From Actinomycetota bacterium (GTDB lineage Bacteria; Actinomycetota; Thermoleophilia; Gaiellales; Gaiellaceae): a stretch of DNA of 13,624 nucleotides. Shown piece after piece: positions 1 through 7,113 of the stretch. The position numbers and the translations under genes are program-made. Each line of letters begins with the position of its first letter. Positions within the stretch are counted from its first letter, which is position 1. The DNA lies in NCBI GenBank assembly GCA_005883365.1, contig VAXA01000023.1:1-13624 (forward strand), given 5' to 3'. The notes beneath the pieces are model-generated. The model did no database searches and was not told the DNA's origin. It saw nothing but the letters and a program-made list of their open reading frames with translations.

Positions 1-67
1 AGGCGAAGAGCGCGCCGAGCCCGAACAGCGCCGGCGTAAGAACGGCGATTCGGACGCGGCGGCTCAT
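1..67 (-). CDS. Mrp/Mnh antiporter subunit B-like, N-terminal fragment (cut by window edge)
   Basis: Only the first 22 residues are in the window; they begin MSRRVRIAVLTPALFGLGAL and form a basic start followed by a hydrophobic segment. The ATG at 67-65 overlaps the TGA of the DUF4040 gene (66-64) in an ATGA junction, the same coupling used throughout this operon. In mrp/mbh-type operons the gene after the separate DUF4040 subunit is normally the MnhB/MrpB-like membrane subunit, and the short N-terminal helix fits actinobacterial members. The subunit would be an integral membrane part of the cation/proton antiporter. The identity rests mainly on gene order because so little of the protein is visible. 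Confidence 0.6.
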   Translation of the reverse strand, partial: MSRRVRIAVLTPALFGLGALFA

Positions 68-339
68 CGATCGTCCCGTTCCTTCCTTCGCTCTTCGGTG
101 CGCACCCGCGCGATCGCGGCGAGGATCACGAGCGGGTAGCCGATCCCCGTGACGACAAGCATCGACAGCGCCGGATCGGGCGCCTCGAGCACGACGAACA
201 GGCAGACGAGGGAGACGCCGTAGACCCCGTTCACGAGCGCCTGCCGGAGCGGGTCGCGGGTGAGGACGACGACCGGAGCGCCGAGCGCGACGAGGCCGAA
301 CGCGACCGCCTGCAGCGGTACGAGCGTCGCGAGCACCAT
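64..339 (-). CDS. DUF4040 / MbhD-like membrane subunit of Mrp-type antiporter
   Basis: A 91-residue protein with three hydrophobic segments (about residues 1-23, 33-50 and 55-75) and a very charged C-terminal tail. The core reads DPLRQALVNGVYG, then a hydrophobic stretch, then APDPALSML and a second hydrophobic run. This matches the DUF4040 domain, which is the C-terminal part of MrpA in fused proteins and the stand-alone MbhD-type subunit in split complexes. In the membrane it would form part of the proton/cation path next to the large MrpA or MrpD-type subunits. The ATG at 339-337 overlaps the TGA of mnhG (341-339) as ATGA. Earlier in-frame starts would run deep into mnhG and are not credible. 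Confidence 0.8.
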   Translation of the reverse strand: MVLATLVPLQAVAFGLVALGAPVVVLTRDPLRQALVNGVYGVSLVCLFVVLEAPDPALSMLVVTGIGYPLVILAAIARVRTEERRKERDDR

Positions 340-635
340 CACGTCTCCCCCGCCTCCTCGATGCGCCGAGCGGCCCGAGCGGTCGCGATCACGAGCGCCG
401 GGTTGAGGAGGAAGAGGAGCCCGACCGCCGCAATCGCCTCCAGCCCTCCCGACGTCACGTGCTCCCGGACGAGCGCGGCGGCCAAGACGAGAAGGGCCGG
501 GACCGTGGTGGCGGCCGCCGCGTAGTGGAGCCGGTCGAAGGTCGTCCGCATCACGAGCACTCCGGCGACGCACAGCAACTCGGCGCCGACACCGAGGGCG
601 AGCAGGATGTCGACGGCAAGGTCAGCGGCGTGCAT
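339..635 (-). CDS. mnhG: Mrp/Mnh antiporter subunit G
   Basis: A 98-residue, three-helix membrane protein. Family hallmarks of MnhG/PhaG are visible: a first helix (about residues 5-30), the segment MRTTFDRLHYAAAATTVPA at 29-47 (the family's 'R.pd...RlHaat...t.g' region), and a last helix containing LLFLLNPALVIATARAAR. It is a small accessory subunit of the Mrp sodium/potassium-proton antiporter, needed for assembly or activity of the complex. The ATG at 635-633 overlaps the stop of mnhF (637-635). Its own stop overlaps the DUF4040 start. The length is normal for the family. Confidence 0.88.
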   Translation of the reverse strand: MHAADLAVDILLALGVGAELLCVAGVLVMRTTFDRLHYAAAATTVPALLVLAAALVREHVTSGGLEAIAAVGLLFLLNPALVIATARAARRIEEAGET

Positions 636-886
636 CAGATCCACCGGCCGAGGAAGCGGGCGAACACGAGGCCGCCGATCCAGGACGCCACCGCGGCGAT
701 CACGGCAACCGTGAAGAGGAAGGACTGGCCCAGGCCCACCGAGAGACAGACCAGCGCGAGCGTCGTCACCGCGCCCGCCGTCTCCACCGCGACCAGCCCG
801 TCGATCGGCCGGCGCAGCGAGGCCGCGACGAGCAGCGGGGCGAGGGCCGCGATCAGGACCGTGGCCGCGATCTGAAAGGCGTTCAG
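635..886 (-). CDS. mnhF: Mrp/Mnh antiporter subunit F (probable CTG start)
   Basis: An 83-residue, three-helix protein of the MnhF/MrpF (PhaF) family. Helix 1 is QIAATVLIAALAPLLVAA, then comes SLRRPIDGLVAVETAGAVTT, a central helix, and a third helix ending in FARFLGRWI. The family motif with an Asp in the R-P-x-D-x-L-V-A-x-E segment is present; this acidic residue is thought to matter for transport. No ATG, GTG or TTG exists near the right place. The reading frame enters from mnhE, and a CTG at 886-884 overlaps the mnhE TGA as CTGA, matching the ATGA overlaps downstream. I therefore place the start at this rare CTG; about 84 codons is the expected family length. Confidence 0.8.
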   Translation of the reverse strand: MNAFQIAATVLIAALAPLLVAASLRRPIDGLVAVETAGAVTTLALVCLSVGLGQSFLFTVAVIAAVASWIGGLVFARFLGRWI

Positions 887-1350
887 GCCGGCCTCTCGGA
901 TTCGCGATGACGGACGAGGTCGTGGAGGAGGACGGTGCAGTCCTGGGACTCGATGTCGATGACGTAGGCGTTCGGGCTGTACGAGGCGGCAAGTGCCGTC
1001 CAGGCCCGGGGCCCCACCCCGCGAGCCGCGACCGTTCCGCGCGCGAGCTCGCGCGAGACGAATTCGCCCCGCACGACGCGTCGGCGCGCGACGCTTGCAA
1101 GCAGCGCCCAGACGACGATCCCGAAGTCGACGACCACCATTCCCAGGACGCTCGGCACGTCCGAAAGCGCACGCGGCGGCACACGCGCACGGAAGCCGGT
1201 TCGCACCCGTGCGAACTCTGCCAGGGTCGCCGCGACCGTGGCCGCGAGCGCGGCGGCGACCAGCTCCTGCCTGTTCCACTCGCCTACGAGGAGGAACCAG
1301 AGCCAGAAGAGGGCGAGCCACCAGGCGCCCCACGCGAAGACGTGCTTCAC
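883..1350 (-). CDS. mnhE: Mrp/Mnh antiporter subunit E
   Basis: A 155-residue membrane protein, first gene visible of the antiporter operon. The start is GTG at 1350-1348, giving an N-terminus rich in aromatic residues ([20 protein letters not shown]) that forms helix 1. A second hydrophobic segment ([14 protein letters not shown]) and a third ([20 protein letters not shown]) follow, then a soluble C-terminal domain containing the segment [18 protein letters not shown], equivalent to the 'T..pgT..v' region of the family. MrpE is usually about 160 residues, so the length fits. A purine-rich GGGGGA lies about 11-12 bases upstream. No promoter is recognisable in the short gap to the divergent aconitase. 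Confidence 0.87.
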   Translation of the reverse strand: MKHVFAWGAWWLALFWLWFLLVGEWNRQELVAAALAATVAATLAEFARVRTGFRARVPPRALSDVPSVLGMVVVDFGIVVWALLASVARRRVVRGEFVSRELARGTVAARGVGPRAWTALAASYSPNAYVIDIESQDCTVLLHDLVRHRESERPA

Positions 1351-1406
1351 GCGGCGCTGTATCCCCCGCAGGCGACAGCGCGAATCGCTGTCGGCAGGCA
1401 CCCCGC

Positions 1407-1893
1407 GACGAGAGCTACGGGGTCCGCAAGCTCGACCCCGCCGCTGCCCGGCTCCCGTACACGCTCCGGATCCTGCTCGAAAACGTCCTCCGCAACGGGA
1501 GCGCGGACGAGGCCGAAGCGGTTTCATCCTGGGTCGCAGCTGCTCAGCCGTCGCGCGAGATCTCCTTCCACCCCGCCCGCGTCCTGCTGCAGGACTTCAC
1601 GGGCGTGCCCGCAGTGGTCGACCTCGCGGCGATGCGCGACGCGATGCGCGCGCAGGGCGGCGACCCGAAGGCGATCAATCCGCTGATCCCGGCGGAGCTC
1701 GTGATCGACCACTCCGTCCAGGTGGACGAGTTCGCATCTCGGCTGGCGATCGAGCGGAACGTCGAGCTCGAGTTCGAACGGAATCGCGAGCGCTACGCCT
1801 TCCTCCGCTGGGGCCAGGGCGCATTCGACAACTTCCGTGTCGTGCCGCCGAACACCGGCATCTGCCACCAGGTCAACCTCGAGTACCTCGCGC
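1407..1893 (+). pseudogene. acnA: Aconitate hydratase, 5' fragment (frameshifted, no start codon)
   Basis: This frame encodes the N-terminal part of an AcnA/IRP-type aconitase, about 162 residues. It runs from [11 protein letters not shown] through [17 protein letters not shown], the [16 protein letters not shown] motif, [17 protein letters not shown], and [20 protein letters not shown] to [12 protein letters not shown]. After the Ala codon at 1890-1892 one stray base follows and the family sequence resumes in another frame at TDSHTT (1894). The stretch that normally joins LEYLA to GTDSHTT (roughly 17-20 residues) is absent, so about 50-60 bases (3n+2) are missing. Upstream, no ATG, GTG or TTG is available in this frame back to the divergent mnhE start, so the true 5' end is also abnormal. 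Either the gene is a real pseudogene or the assembly is wrong here. Confidence 0.85.
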
Positions 1894-4035
1894 ACCGACT
1901 CTCACACCACGATGATCAACGGGCTGGGCGTGCTGGGGTGGGGCGTCGGCGGCATCGAGGCGGAGGCCGCGATGCTGGGCCAGCCCGTCTCGATGCTGAT
2001 TCCACAGGTCGTCGGCTTCCGGCTCACCGGCGCGCTGCGCGAAGGAGCGACGGCGACCGACCTCGTGCTCACGGTGACCCAGATCCTGCGCAAGACCGGC
2101 GTCGTCGGGAAGCTCGTCGAGTACTTCGGGCCGGGCGTCGGCTCGCTCGCGCTCGCGGACCGCGCGACGCTCGGCAACATGAGCCCCGAGACCGGCGCGA
2201 CCTGCGGCTTCTTCCCCGTCGACGACGTGACCCTCGAGTACCTGCGCCTCACCGGCCGCAGCCCCGAGCGCGTCGCCCTTGTCGAGGCGTACTGCAAGGA
2301 GAACCTGCTCTGGCACGAGCCGGACGAGCACCCGGAGTACTCGCAGGTCGTGGAGCTAGACCTCGACGACGTCGAGCCGTCCCTCGCAGGCCCACGCCGG
2401 CCGCAGGACCGCGTGCCGCTCGCGGACGCGAAGGAGGCGTTCGTCGACTCGCTCGGCACCTTCGGCGTCGAATACGGGAACGGGACCTACGACAAGGAGA
2501 TGGCGGATTCGTTCCCGGCGAGCGACCCGCCGACCGGCGACGGGGTGGACGACGCCGAGGAACCGCCAACGGCACCGGGGCGCACCGCGACGCTCGAGAA
2601 GAAGCAGGTCGCCGTCGAGGGCGAGGAGTACGCGCTCGAGCACGGCTCAGTGGTGATCGCGGCGATCACGTCCTGCACGAACACGTCGAACCCGTCGGTG
2701 ATGATCGCGGCCGGCCTGCTCGCGCAGAAGGCGGTGGAGCGCGGGCTCGAGCGGAGGCCGTGGGTCAAGTCTTCCCTCGCGCCGGGCTCGAAGGTCGTGA
2801 GCGAGTACTACCGCGCCTCCGGTCTAGACCGGTACCTCGACGAGCTCGGCTTCAACACCGTCGGCTACGGCTGCACGACGTGCATCGGCAACTCCGGCCC
2901 GCTGCCGGAGCCGATCAGCGCCGCTGTCGCCGAGGGCGACCTCGTCGTCTGCGCCGTCCTCTCCGGCAACCGGAACTTCGAGGCGCGCATCCACGGCGAG
3001 GTGAAGGCGAACTACCTCGCGTCGCCGCCGCTCGTCGTCGCCTATGCGCTCGCCGGACGGATGGACGTCGACCTCGTGAACGAGCCGCTCGGGCAGGGCT
3101 CGGACGGCGAGGACGTCTTCCTGCGCGACCTCTGGCCGAGCCGGGACGAGATCGACCGCGTGATCGGCAAGTCGGTGCAGGGGGAGATGTTCTCCTCCAC
3201 GTACGCCGACGTCTTCACCGGCGACGAGCGCTGGCGTGCGCTCGACACGCCGGAGGGAGAGCTGTACGAGTGGGATCCCGCGTCGACGTACGTGCAGCTG
3301 CCTCCGTACTTCGAGGGGATGCTGCGCGAGCCCGAGCCGGTCGCCGACGTGGAAGGAGCCCGCTGCCTCGTCATGCTCGGCGACTCCGTGACGACCGACC
3401 ACATCTCGCCGGCCGGCGCCATCCGCCCCGACTCGCCGGCGGGGAAGTACCTCACCGAGCACGGCGTCGAGCGGCGCGAGTTCAATTCGTACGGCGCCCG
3501 CCGCGGCAACCACGAGGTGATGGTGCGTGGAACGTTCGCGAACGTCCGGCTCAAGAACCTCCTCGTGCCCGGAAGCGAAGGGACGTGGACCGTCCACCTG
3601 CCGGACGGCGAGGAGGGCACGATCTTCGAGGTCGCCGAGCGCTACCGCGCCGAGGGTGTGCCGACGATCGTCATCGCCGGGAAGGAGTACGGCTCGGGTT
3701 CGTCGCGCGACTGGGCGGCGAAGGGGCCGAACCTGCTCGGCGTGCGTGCGGCGATCGCGGAGTCGTACGAGCGGATCCATCGCTCAAACCTTCTGATGAT
3801 GGGCATCCTGCCGCTCCAGTTCATGGACGGCGACAGCGCAGAGTCGCTCGGGCTGACCGGCCGCGAGGAGTTCTCGATCTCCGGCGTCGAGGGTGGCGAG
3901 GCCCACGAGGTCACGGTGCGGGCGGACGGGACGGAGTTCGCGGCCCGCTTGCGGCTCGATACGCCGCGCGAGCGGGAGTACTTCCGCCACGGCGGCATCC
4001 TCCAATACGTGCTGCGGCGACTGCTGGGCGAATAG
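1894..4035 (+). CDS. acnA: Aconitate hydratase, main 3' part of the disrupted gene
   Basis: This frame holds about 713 residues of AcnA-type aconitase, the TCA-cycle enzyme that interconverts citrate and isocitrate through a [4Fe-4S] cluster. It starts [20 protein letters not shown]. The three cluster cysteines are present: SCTNTSNP (Cys codon at 2674) and GCTTCIGN (Cys codons at 2872 and 2881). The swivel domain follows with [29 protein letters not shown] and [16 protein letters not shown], and the gene ends normally at a TAG. Between the domains lies an acidic insert with SFPASDPP (about 2512-2530), a motif I recall from other actinobacterial aconitases. The frame itself shows no decay, so loss of function, if real, is recent. 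The first in-frame ATG is at 1912. A functional protein would need the 5' fragment in frame. The P-loop kinase follows 8 bases later. Confidence 0.9.
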   Translation, partial: TDSHTTMINGLGVLGWGVGGIEAEAAMLGQPVSMLIPQVVGFRLTGALREGATATDLVLTVTQILRKTGVVGKLVEYFGPGVGSLALADRATLGNMSPETGATCGFFPVDDVTLEYLRLTGRSPERVALVEAYCKENLLWHEPDEHPEYSQVVELDLDDVEPSLAGPRRPQDRVPLADAKEAFVDSLGTFGVEYGNGTYDKEMADSFPASDPPTGDGVDDAEEPPTAPGRTATLEKKQVAVEGEEYALEHGSVVIAAITSCTNTSNPSVMIAAGLLAQKAVERGLERRPWVKSSLAPGSKVVSEYYRASGLDRYLDELGFNTVGYGCTTCIGNSGPLPEPISAAVAEGDLVVCAVLSGNRNFEARIHGEVKANYLASPPLVVAYALAGRMDVDLVNEPLGQGSDGEDVFLRDLWPSRDEIDRVIGKSVQGEMFSSTYADVFTGDERWRALDTPEGELYEWDPASTYVQLPPYFEGMLREPEPVADVEGARCLVMLGDSVTTDHISPAGAIRPDSPAGKYLTEHGVERREFNSYGARRGNHEVMVRGTFANVRLKNLLVPGSEGTWTVHLPDGEEGTIFEVAERYRAEGVPTIVIAGKEYGSGSSRDWAAKGPNLLGVRAAIAESYERIHRSNLLMMGILPLQFMDGDSAESLGLTGREEFSISGVEGGEAHEVTVRADGTEFAARLRLDTPREREYFRHGGILQYVLRRLLGE

Positions 4036-4043
4036 GGCGAACG

Positions 4044-4571
4044 GTGGACGCGCCGTTGCTGGTGGTCGTAACCGGACCGCCGGCGGCGGGGAAGACGACC
4101 GTCGCGCGGGAGCTCGCGGCACGGCTTCGTCTGCCGCTGATCGCGAAGGACACGATCAAGGAGGCGCTCTTCGACGGGCTCGGAACGGGTGATGCCCAGT
4201 GGTCGCAGCGTCTCGGCCCGCCGACCTTCGGCGTGATGCTCGCCCTGGCCGAGGAATCGCTCAGGGCCGGCGCGAGCCTCGTGCTCGAGGCCAACTTCGT
4301 TCGCGGCGGCGAGGTGGCGGCGCGACTTGCCGCACTTCCCGCCCGCTTCGTGCAGGTCCAGTGCAGCGCGCCGCTCGAGGTCCTGCTCGAGCGCTACGCA
4401 TCCCGCGAGCGGCATCCCGGCCACGTCGACAGCGAGCGGATCGGCCCGACGCGCGAGCTGATCGAGAACGGCAGCTACGAGCCGCTCGACCTGCCCGGCG
4501 AAACGATCCGGATCGACACGACAGGGCCGGTCGACCTAGAGGCGCTCGTCGAGCGCCTGCGGGCGGCCTAG
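4044..4571 (+). CDS. AAA/P-loop small-molecule kinase of unknown substrate
   Basis: A 175-residue P-loop protein starting at GTG 4044, 8 bases after the aconitase stop, with AGGG at 4034-4037 as a possible ribosome-binding site. The Walker A motif is GPPAAGKTT (residues 11-19), followed by [13 protein letters not shown], where the Asp occupies the position typical of zeta-toxin, chloramphenicol-phosphotransferase-like and gluconate-kinase-like enzymes (AAA_33 group). VLEANF around residue 76 looks like the second acidic strand. [13 protein letters not shown] in the C-terminal third is a likely lid with arginines for phosphate. The protein is soluble and about the usual length for the group. 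These proteins phosphorylate small molecules, but the substrate cannot be read from sequence. Its position behind aconitase suggests co-transcription rather than a shared pathway. Confidence 0.75.
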   Translation: MDAPLLVVVTGPPAAGKTTVARELAARLRLPLIAKDTIKEALFDGLGTGDAQWSQRLGPPTFGVMLALAEESLRAGASLVLEANFVRGGEVAARLAALPARFVQVQCSAPLEVLLERYASRERHPGHVDSERIGPTRELIENGSYEPLDLPGETIRIDTTGPVDLEALVERLRAA

Positions 4572-4601
4572 CCCTCGAACTGTCGGCACTCCCCGCTCCC
4601 T

Positions 4602-4649
4602 CGCCGCCTACGGCGGGAGAGCCGGGGCCCAGCTTGCCCCGGCTCTCCC
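4602..4649. terminator. Bidirectional hairpin between convergent genes
   Basis: GGGAGAGCCGGGGC at 4615-4628 pairs perfectly with GCCCCGGCTCTCCC at 4636-4649 around a 7-base loop, a 14-bp stem. A smaller hairpin (CGCCG, loop CCTA, CGGCG; 4602-4615) abuts it. It sits between the plus-strand kinase stop at 4571 and the minus-strand cupredoxin stop at 4661, so it can serve both. Neither side has a clear T-run, so it is either a U-less terminator or an mRNA-end stabiliser. Confidence 0.7.
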
Positions 4650-4660
4650 TGAAGCAGTCG

Positions 4661-5584
4661 TCAGCTGCGAACGGTGTTGCTCGTGCCTGCGAGGTAGCAG
4701 GAGCCGACCTGCTTTTGCCCGAGAACGACGCGCACCCGCTGCCGCGCCTTCAGGCTCGAGCGGAATTTCGCCGAGGTGATCACGGTCGGAGCAACCCCCG
4801 ACGAGTTCGCGTGCAGGAGCACGCGCTGGACGGCCCGCCACCGCTTGAGCGCGGGCCGATAACGCTCGAAGGTGGCGGACTTCCCGGCGAAGCTCTGCGC
4901 AGCGAAGACGGAGAGCGAATACCGATGCCGCGCGACCTTGGCAAGCCGAAGGCGCGGCTTGACCCCGACGGTTGCCGCGCTGCTCGTGAGGTTCTTCGAC
5001 TTCACCGTGTAGGCCGTCTGCATCGAAGGCTGCGCCACGTAGCTGAACACTCCGCCGGTGGTCGTCGTGACGGTCGCGAGCGGAGACGGCGTCGACGCGC
5101 CACACGGCTGCGCGAGAACCTGGAGCGACTGCCCCGCTTGCTGGCTTGCGAGCGTCCCCGCCAGGGTCGTCTTGCGACCGTAGACGACCGCCTTCGGCGA
5201 GACCGTGATGCTGGACACGAGGGCCGTCCCGACGGTGACCGTGCCGTGGAAGCCCTTCCCCTTGTTCGCGGGATCGGAGAAATTGAACTTGCCCGTGCTC
5301 GAGAAGGTGCAGCTCGCGCTCTGTCCCGCCTGAAGCACGAGCGGAAGCGCGACTCCGCAGTGCATTCCCGTCGTCGACTTGAAGTCGACCGTGTGGGCGA
5401 CCGTGTCGCCGTTGCTGAAAGCGACGGCATCGCCGACCGCGATCGAGACGGACGTCGGCTTGTAGCCGGTGTGAGTGATCGTCACCGTCTGAGACGCCGT
5501 GGCGGCGGTGCTCGCCCTGTCGGCGGTAGCGACTGCCGCGGCGAGGAAGGCGGCGGCGAGCAGAAGTAGCGGAAGCTTGCGCAT
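4661..5584 (-). CDS. Secreted cupredoxin-fold protein with Ig-like C-terminal domains
   Basis: A 307-residue protein starting at ATG 5584 behind an ideal ribosome-binding site. Residues 1-25 are a Sec signal peptide (MRKLPLLLLAAAFLAAAVA). Residues about 31-120 resemble a plastocyanin-like domain: YKPTSVSIAVGDAVAFSNGD, VAHTVDF with the usual first His, LQAGQSASCTFSSTGKFNF and GFHGTVTV. The expected Y-x-C-x-x-H...M copper loop is replaced by FNFSDPANKGKGFHG, so the Cys ligand is missing; the cysteines in MHCGV and ASCTF may instead form a disulfide. Two beta-rich, Ig-like segments follow (about 125-215 and 220-307). It is probably an exported, surface or periplasm-like protein. Copper binding is doubtful and electron transfer unlikely unless the ligands are unusual. 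It is transcribed away from the thiamine operon. Confidence 0.75.
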   Translation of the reverse strand: MRKLPLLLLAAAFLAAAVATADRASTAATASQTVTITHTGYKPTSVSIAVGDAVAFSNGDTVAHTVDFKSTTGMHCGVALPLVLQAGQSASCTFSSTGKFNFSDPANKGKGFHGTVTVGTALVSSITVSPKAVVYGRKTTLAGTLASQQAGQSLQVLAQPCGASTPSPLATVTTTTGGVFSYVAQPSMQTAYTVKSKNLTSSAATVGVKPRLRLAKVARHRYSLSVFAAQSFAGKSATFERYRPALKRWRAVQRVLLHANSSGVAPTVITSAKFRSSLKARQRVRVVLGQKQVGSCYLAGTSNTVRS

Positions 5585-5590
5585 CGGAAT

Positions 5591-5597
5591 CCCTCCT
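5591..5597 (-). promoter_or_regulatory. Strong ribosome-binding site of the cupredoxin gene
   Basis: On the minus strand the bases read AGGAGGG, a perfect anti-16S match ending 6 bases before the ATG at 5584. It fixes the start over the in-frame upstream codons. Few genes in this window have such a site. Confidence 0.85.
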
Positions 5598-5706
5598 GAT
5601 TTCGGCTGGCCTTGAACTGACGCATTCCCAGCCGCACCTCGGATTGTGTGTCCTCTCGCGTAAAGCCGCTGTAAATCGAGGTCGGGCTCAGTGCCCATGC
5701 TGGGCG

Positions 5707-5712
5707 TACACT
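5707..5712 (+). promoter_or_regulatory. Possible -10 element of the thiamine operon
   Basis: TACACT fits the TANNNT -10 consensus. Transcription starting 6-9 bases downstream would begin at about 5718-5721, right at the 5' strand of the riboswitch P1 helix. I see no convincing -35 hexamer 16-18 bases upstream, so the call is tentative. Confidence 0.35.
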
Positions 5713-5716
5713 CGTG

Positions 5717-5795
5717 GCACCGGGGTGCCGCGCGCCACGCGGCTGAGATCACACCCGTCGAACCTGATCCGGGTCATGCCGGCGAAGGGAGGAGC
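5717..5795 (+). promoter_or_regulatory. TPP (THI-box) riboswitch
   Basis: All the conserved thiamine pyrophosphate aptamer blocks are present in order: CGGGGTGCC (5721-5729), GGCTGAGA (5741-5748), ACCCGT (5753-5758), GAACCTGATC (5760-5769), GGGT, then ATGCCGGCGAAGGGA (5776-5790). P1 can form between GCACC (5717-5721) and GGAGC (5791-5795) with one A-A mismatch. The GGGAGG of the aptamer's 3' side is also the only ribosome-binding site for the following gene, so TPP binding should hide it directly. There is no room for a separate expression platform. This implies translational shut-off of cytX and the coupled genes when TPP is abundant. Confidence 0.95.
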
Positions 5796-7113
5796 GATTC
5801 GGGAAAGAGCACCAGCCTGGGGCATCAGCCCGGTTCCCGATCGCCTCCGCACGCTCGGCGGGCTCGAGAACGGGATGCTGTGGAGCAGCCTCGGGCTCAG
5901 CCTGCTCGTCCTCGTCGCCGGCGCCTTCCTCGTGCCCGGCCTCTCGCTCCCTCAGGCGCTGCTCGCGATCCTCGTCGGCGGGATCTTCGGCAACGCGCTG
6001 CTCGGGTTCGCCGCCGCGATCGGCGCCGAGGCGGGCGTGCCGGCGATGGTGCTGCTGCGCGCGCCGCTCGGCCGCGCGGGCTCCTACCTCCCCACCGGGC
6101 TCAACGTCCTCCAGAACCTCGGCTGGACGATCTTCGAAGTGCTCGTCATCGCAACCGCCGCGCGGGCGCTCGTGCACGGCCCGCTCTGGGCGTGGAAGCT
6201 CGCAGCCGCCGCGGCCGCGACGATCCTCGCGCTCGTCGGGCCGATCGGCTTCGTCCGCGAGTGGGTGAAGCGCGTCGCGCTGTGGGTCGTCCTCGCCTCG
6301 CTCGCCTACCTCACCTGGTGGGCGCTGCACGACGCGCACCTCGGCGCGCTGTGGTCCCGGCCCGGCAAGGGCGGGCTCAGCTTCTGGCAGGGAGTCGACC
6401 TGATGGTGGCCATGCCGGTCTCGTGGCTGCCGCTCGCCGCCGACTACACGCGCTTCTCGAGGAGCGGCCGCGGCGCGTTCTGGGGAGCCGCCGTCGGCTA
6501 CTTCCTCCCGAACGTGTGGTTGTACGCGCTCGGCGCGATTCTGCTGCTCTCGCGCGGCCTCGCGGATGCGCCGTCGGTGATCAGCGCGATCGCGACCGGC
6601 GGAATCGGGGCCGCGCTCGCGCTCGTCGCGCTCGGCGTGGACGAGACGAAGGAGCCGTTCGCGAACGTCTACTCGGCCGCCGTCTCACTGCAGAACGTCC
6701 TGCCGAGGGTGCCGCAGCGGCTGCTCATCCTCGCCGTTGCAGGGATCGCGACCGCGGGCACGTTCGTCGTCAACCTCGTCCACTACCAGGACTTCCTCTA
6801 CCTGCTCGGCTCGTTCTTCGTGCCGCTCTTCGGCGTGCTGCTCGCGCAGTGGCTCGCGGGCAACCGCGACGCCTTCGGCGCTCCGGAGATCCGGCCGGCC
6901 CAGATCGCCGCCTGGCTCGCGGGCTTCTGCCTCTACCAGTGGCTCGCGCCGGTCGGGCCGGCCTCGTGGGTCCACCTCGTCGACCACACGCATCCCGGCC
7001 GGGGAGCGATCGGCGGCTCGCTGCCGAGCTTCGCCCTCGCCTTCGTCCTCTCGGTCGCGCTTACGCTTGCGGGTCGTTCGACCGCTCGCCGTGATCGGCC
7101 CTCTTGCGCGTGA
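5776..7113 (+). CDS. cytX: CytX-like NCS1 permease, probable hydroxymethylpyrimidine transporter
   Basis: An integral membrane protein of about 440 residues with 12 hydrophobic segments, of the NCS1 (nucleobase:cation symporter-1) family. The N-terminus APAWGISPVPDRLRTLGGLENGMLW and the internal PVSWLPLAADYTRFSRSGRGAFWGA resemble the CytX group, which is linked to thiamine-precursor (HMP) uptake. The TPP riboswitch directly upstream supports that substrate over cytosine. The start is uncertain. The ATG at 5776 is in frame but is the conserved ATGCC inside the riboswitch. An ATT at 5797, four bases after GGAGG, is better placed for initiation but rare. The next ATG (5875) would remove conserved residues. 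The pfkB gene overlaps its 3' end, which suggests translational coupling. Confidence 0.88.
   Translation: MPAKGGAIRERAPAWGISPVPDRLRTLGGLENGMLWSSLGLSLLVLVAGAFLVPGLSLPQALLAILVGGIFGNALLGFAAAIGAEAGVPAMVLLRAPLGRAGSYLPTGLNVLQNLGWTIFEVLVIATAARALVHGPLWAWKLAAAAAATILALVGPIGFVREWVKRVALWVVLASLAYLTWWALHDAHLGALWSRPGKGGLSFWQGVDLMVAMPVSWLPLAADYTRFSRSGRGAFWGAAVGYFLPNVWLYALGAILLLSRGLADAPSVISAIATGGIGAALALVALGVDETKEPFANVYSAAVSLQNVLPRVPQRLLILAVAGIATAGTFVVNLVHYQDFLYLLGSFFVPLFGVLLAQWLAGNRDAFGAPEIRPAQIAAWLAGFCLYQWLAPVGPASWVHLVDHTHPGRGAIGGSLPSFALAFVLSVALTLAGRSTARRDRPSCA

Noticed and set aside
2824..3780. Open frame of 318 codons on the minus strand inside aconitase
   Set aside because: It is antisense to strongly conserved aconitase sequence, is rich in Arg and Val, and shows no motif.
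993..4571. A single open frame of 1192 codons on the plus strand
   Set aside because: It is stop-free because of high GC. It joins the aconitase 5' fragment, an out-of-frame run through the rest of aconitase, and the P-loop kinase. It is not a fusion protein.
4199..5569. Open frame of 456 codons on the plus strand
   Set aside because: It runs across the end of the kinase, the terminator hairpin and antisense to the cupredoxin gene, with no recognisable domain.
5644..5775. Longer cytX starting at TTG 5644
   Set aside because: It would translate the whole riboswitch. The added residues match nothing in the family.
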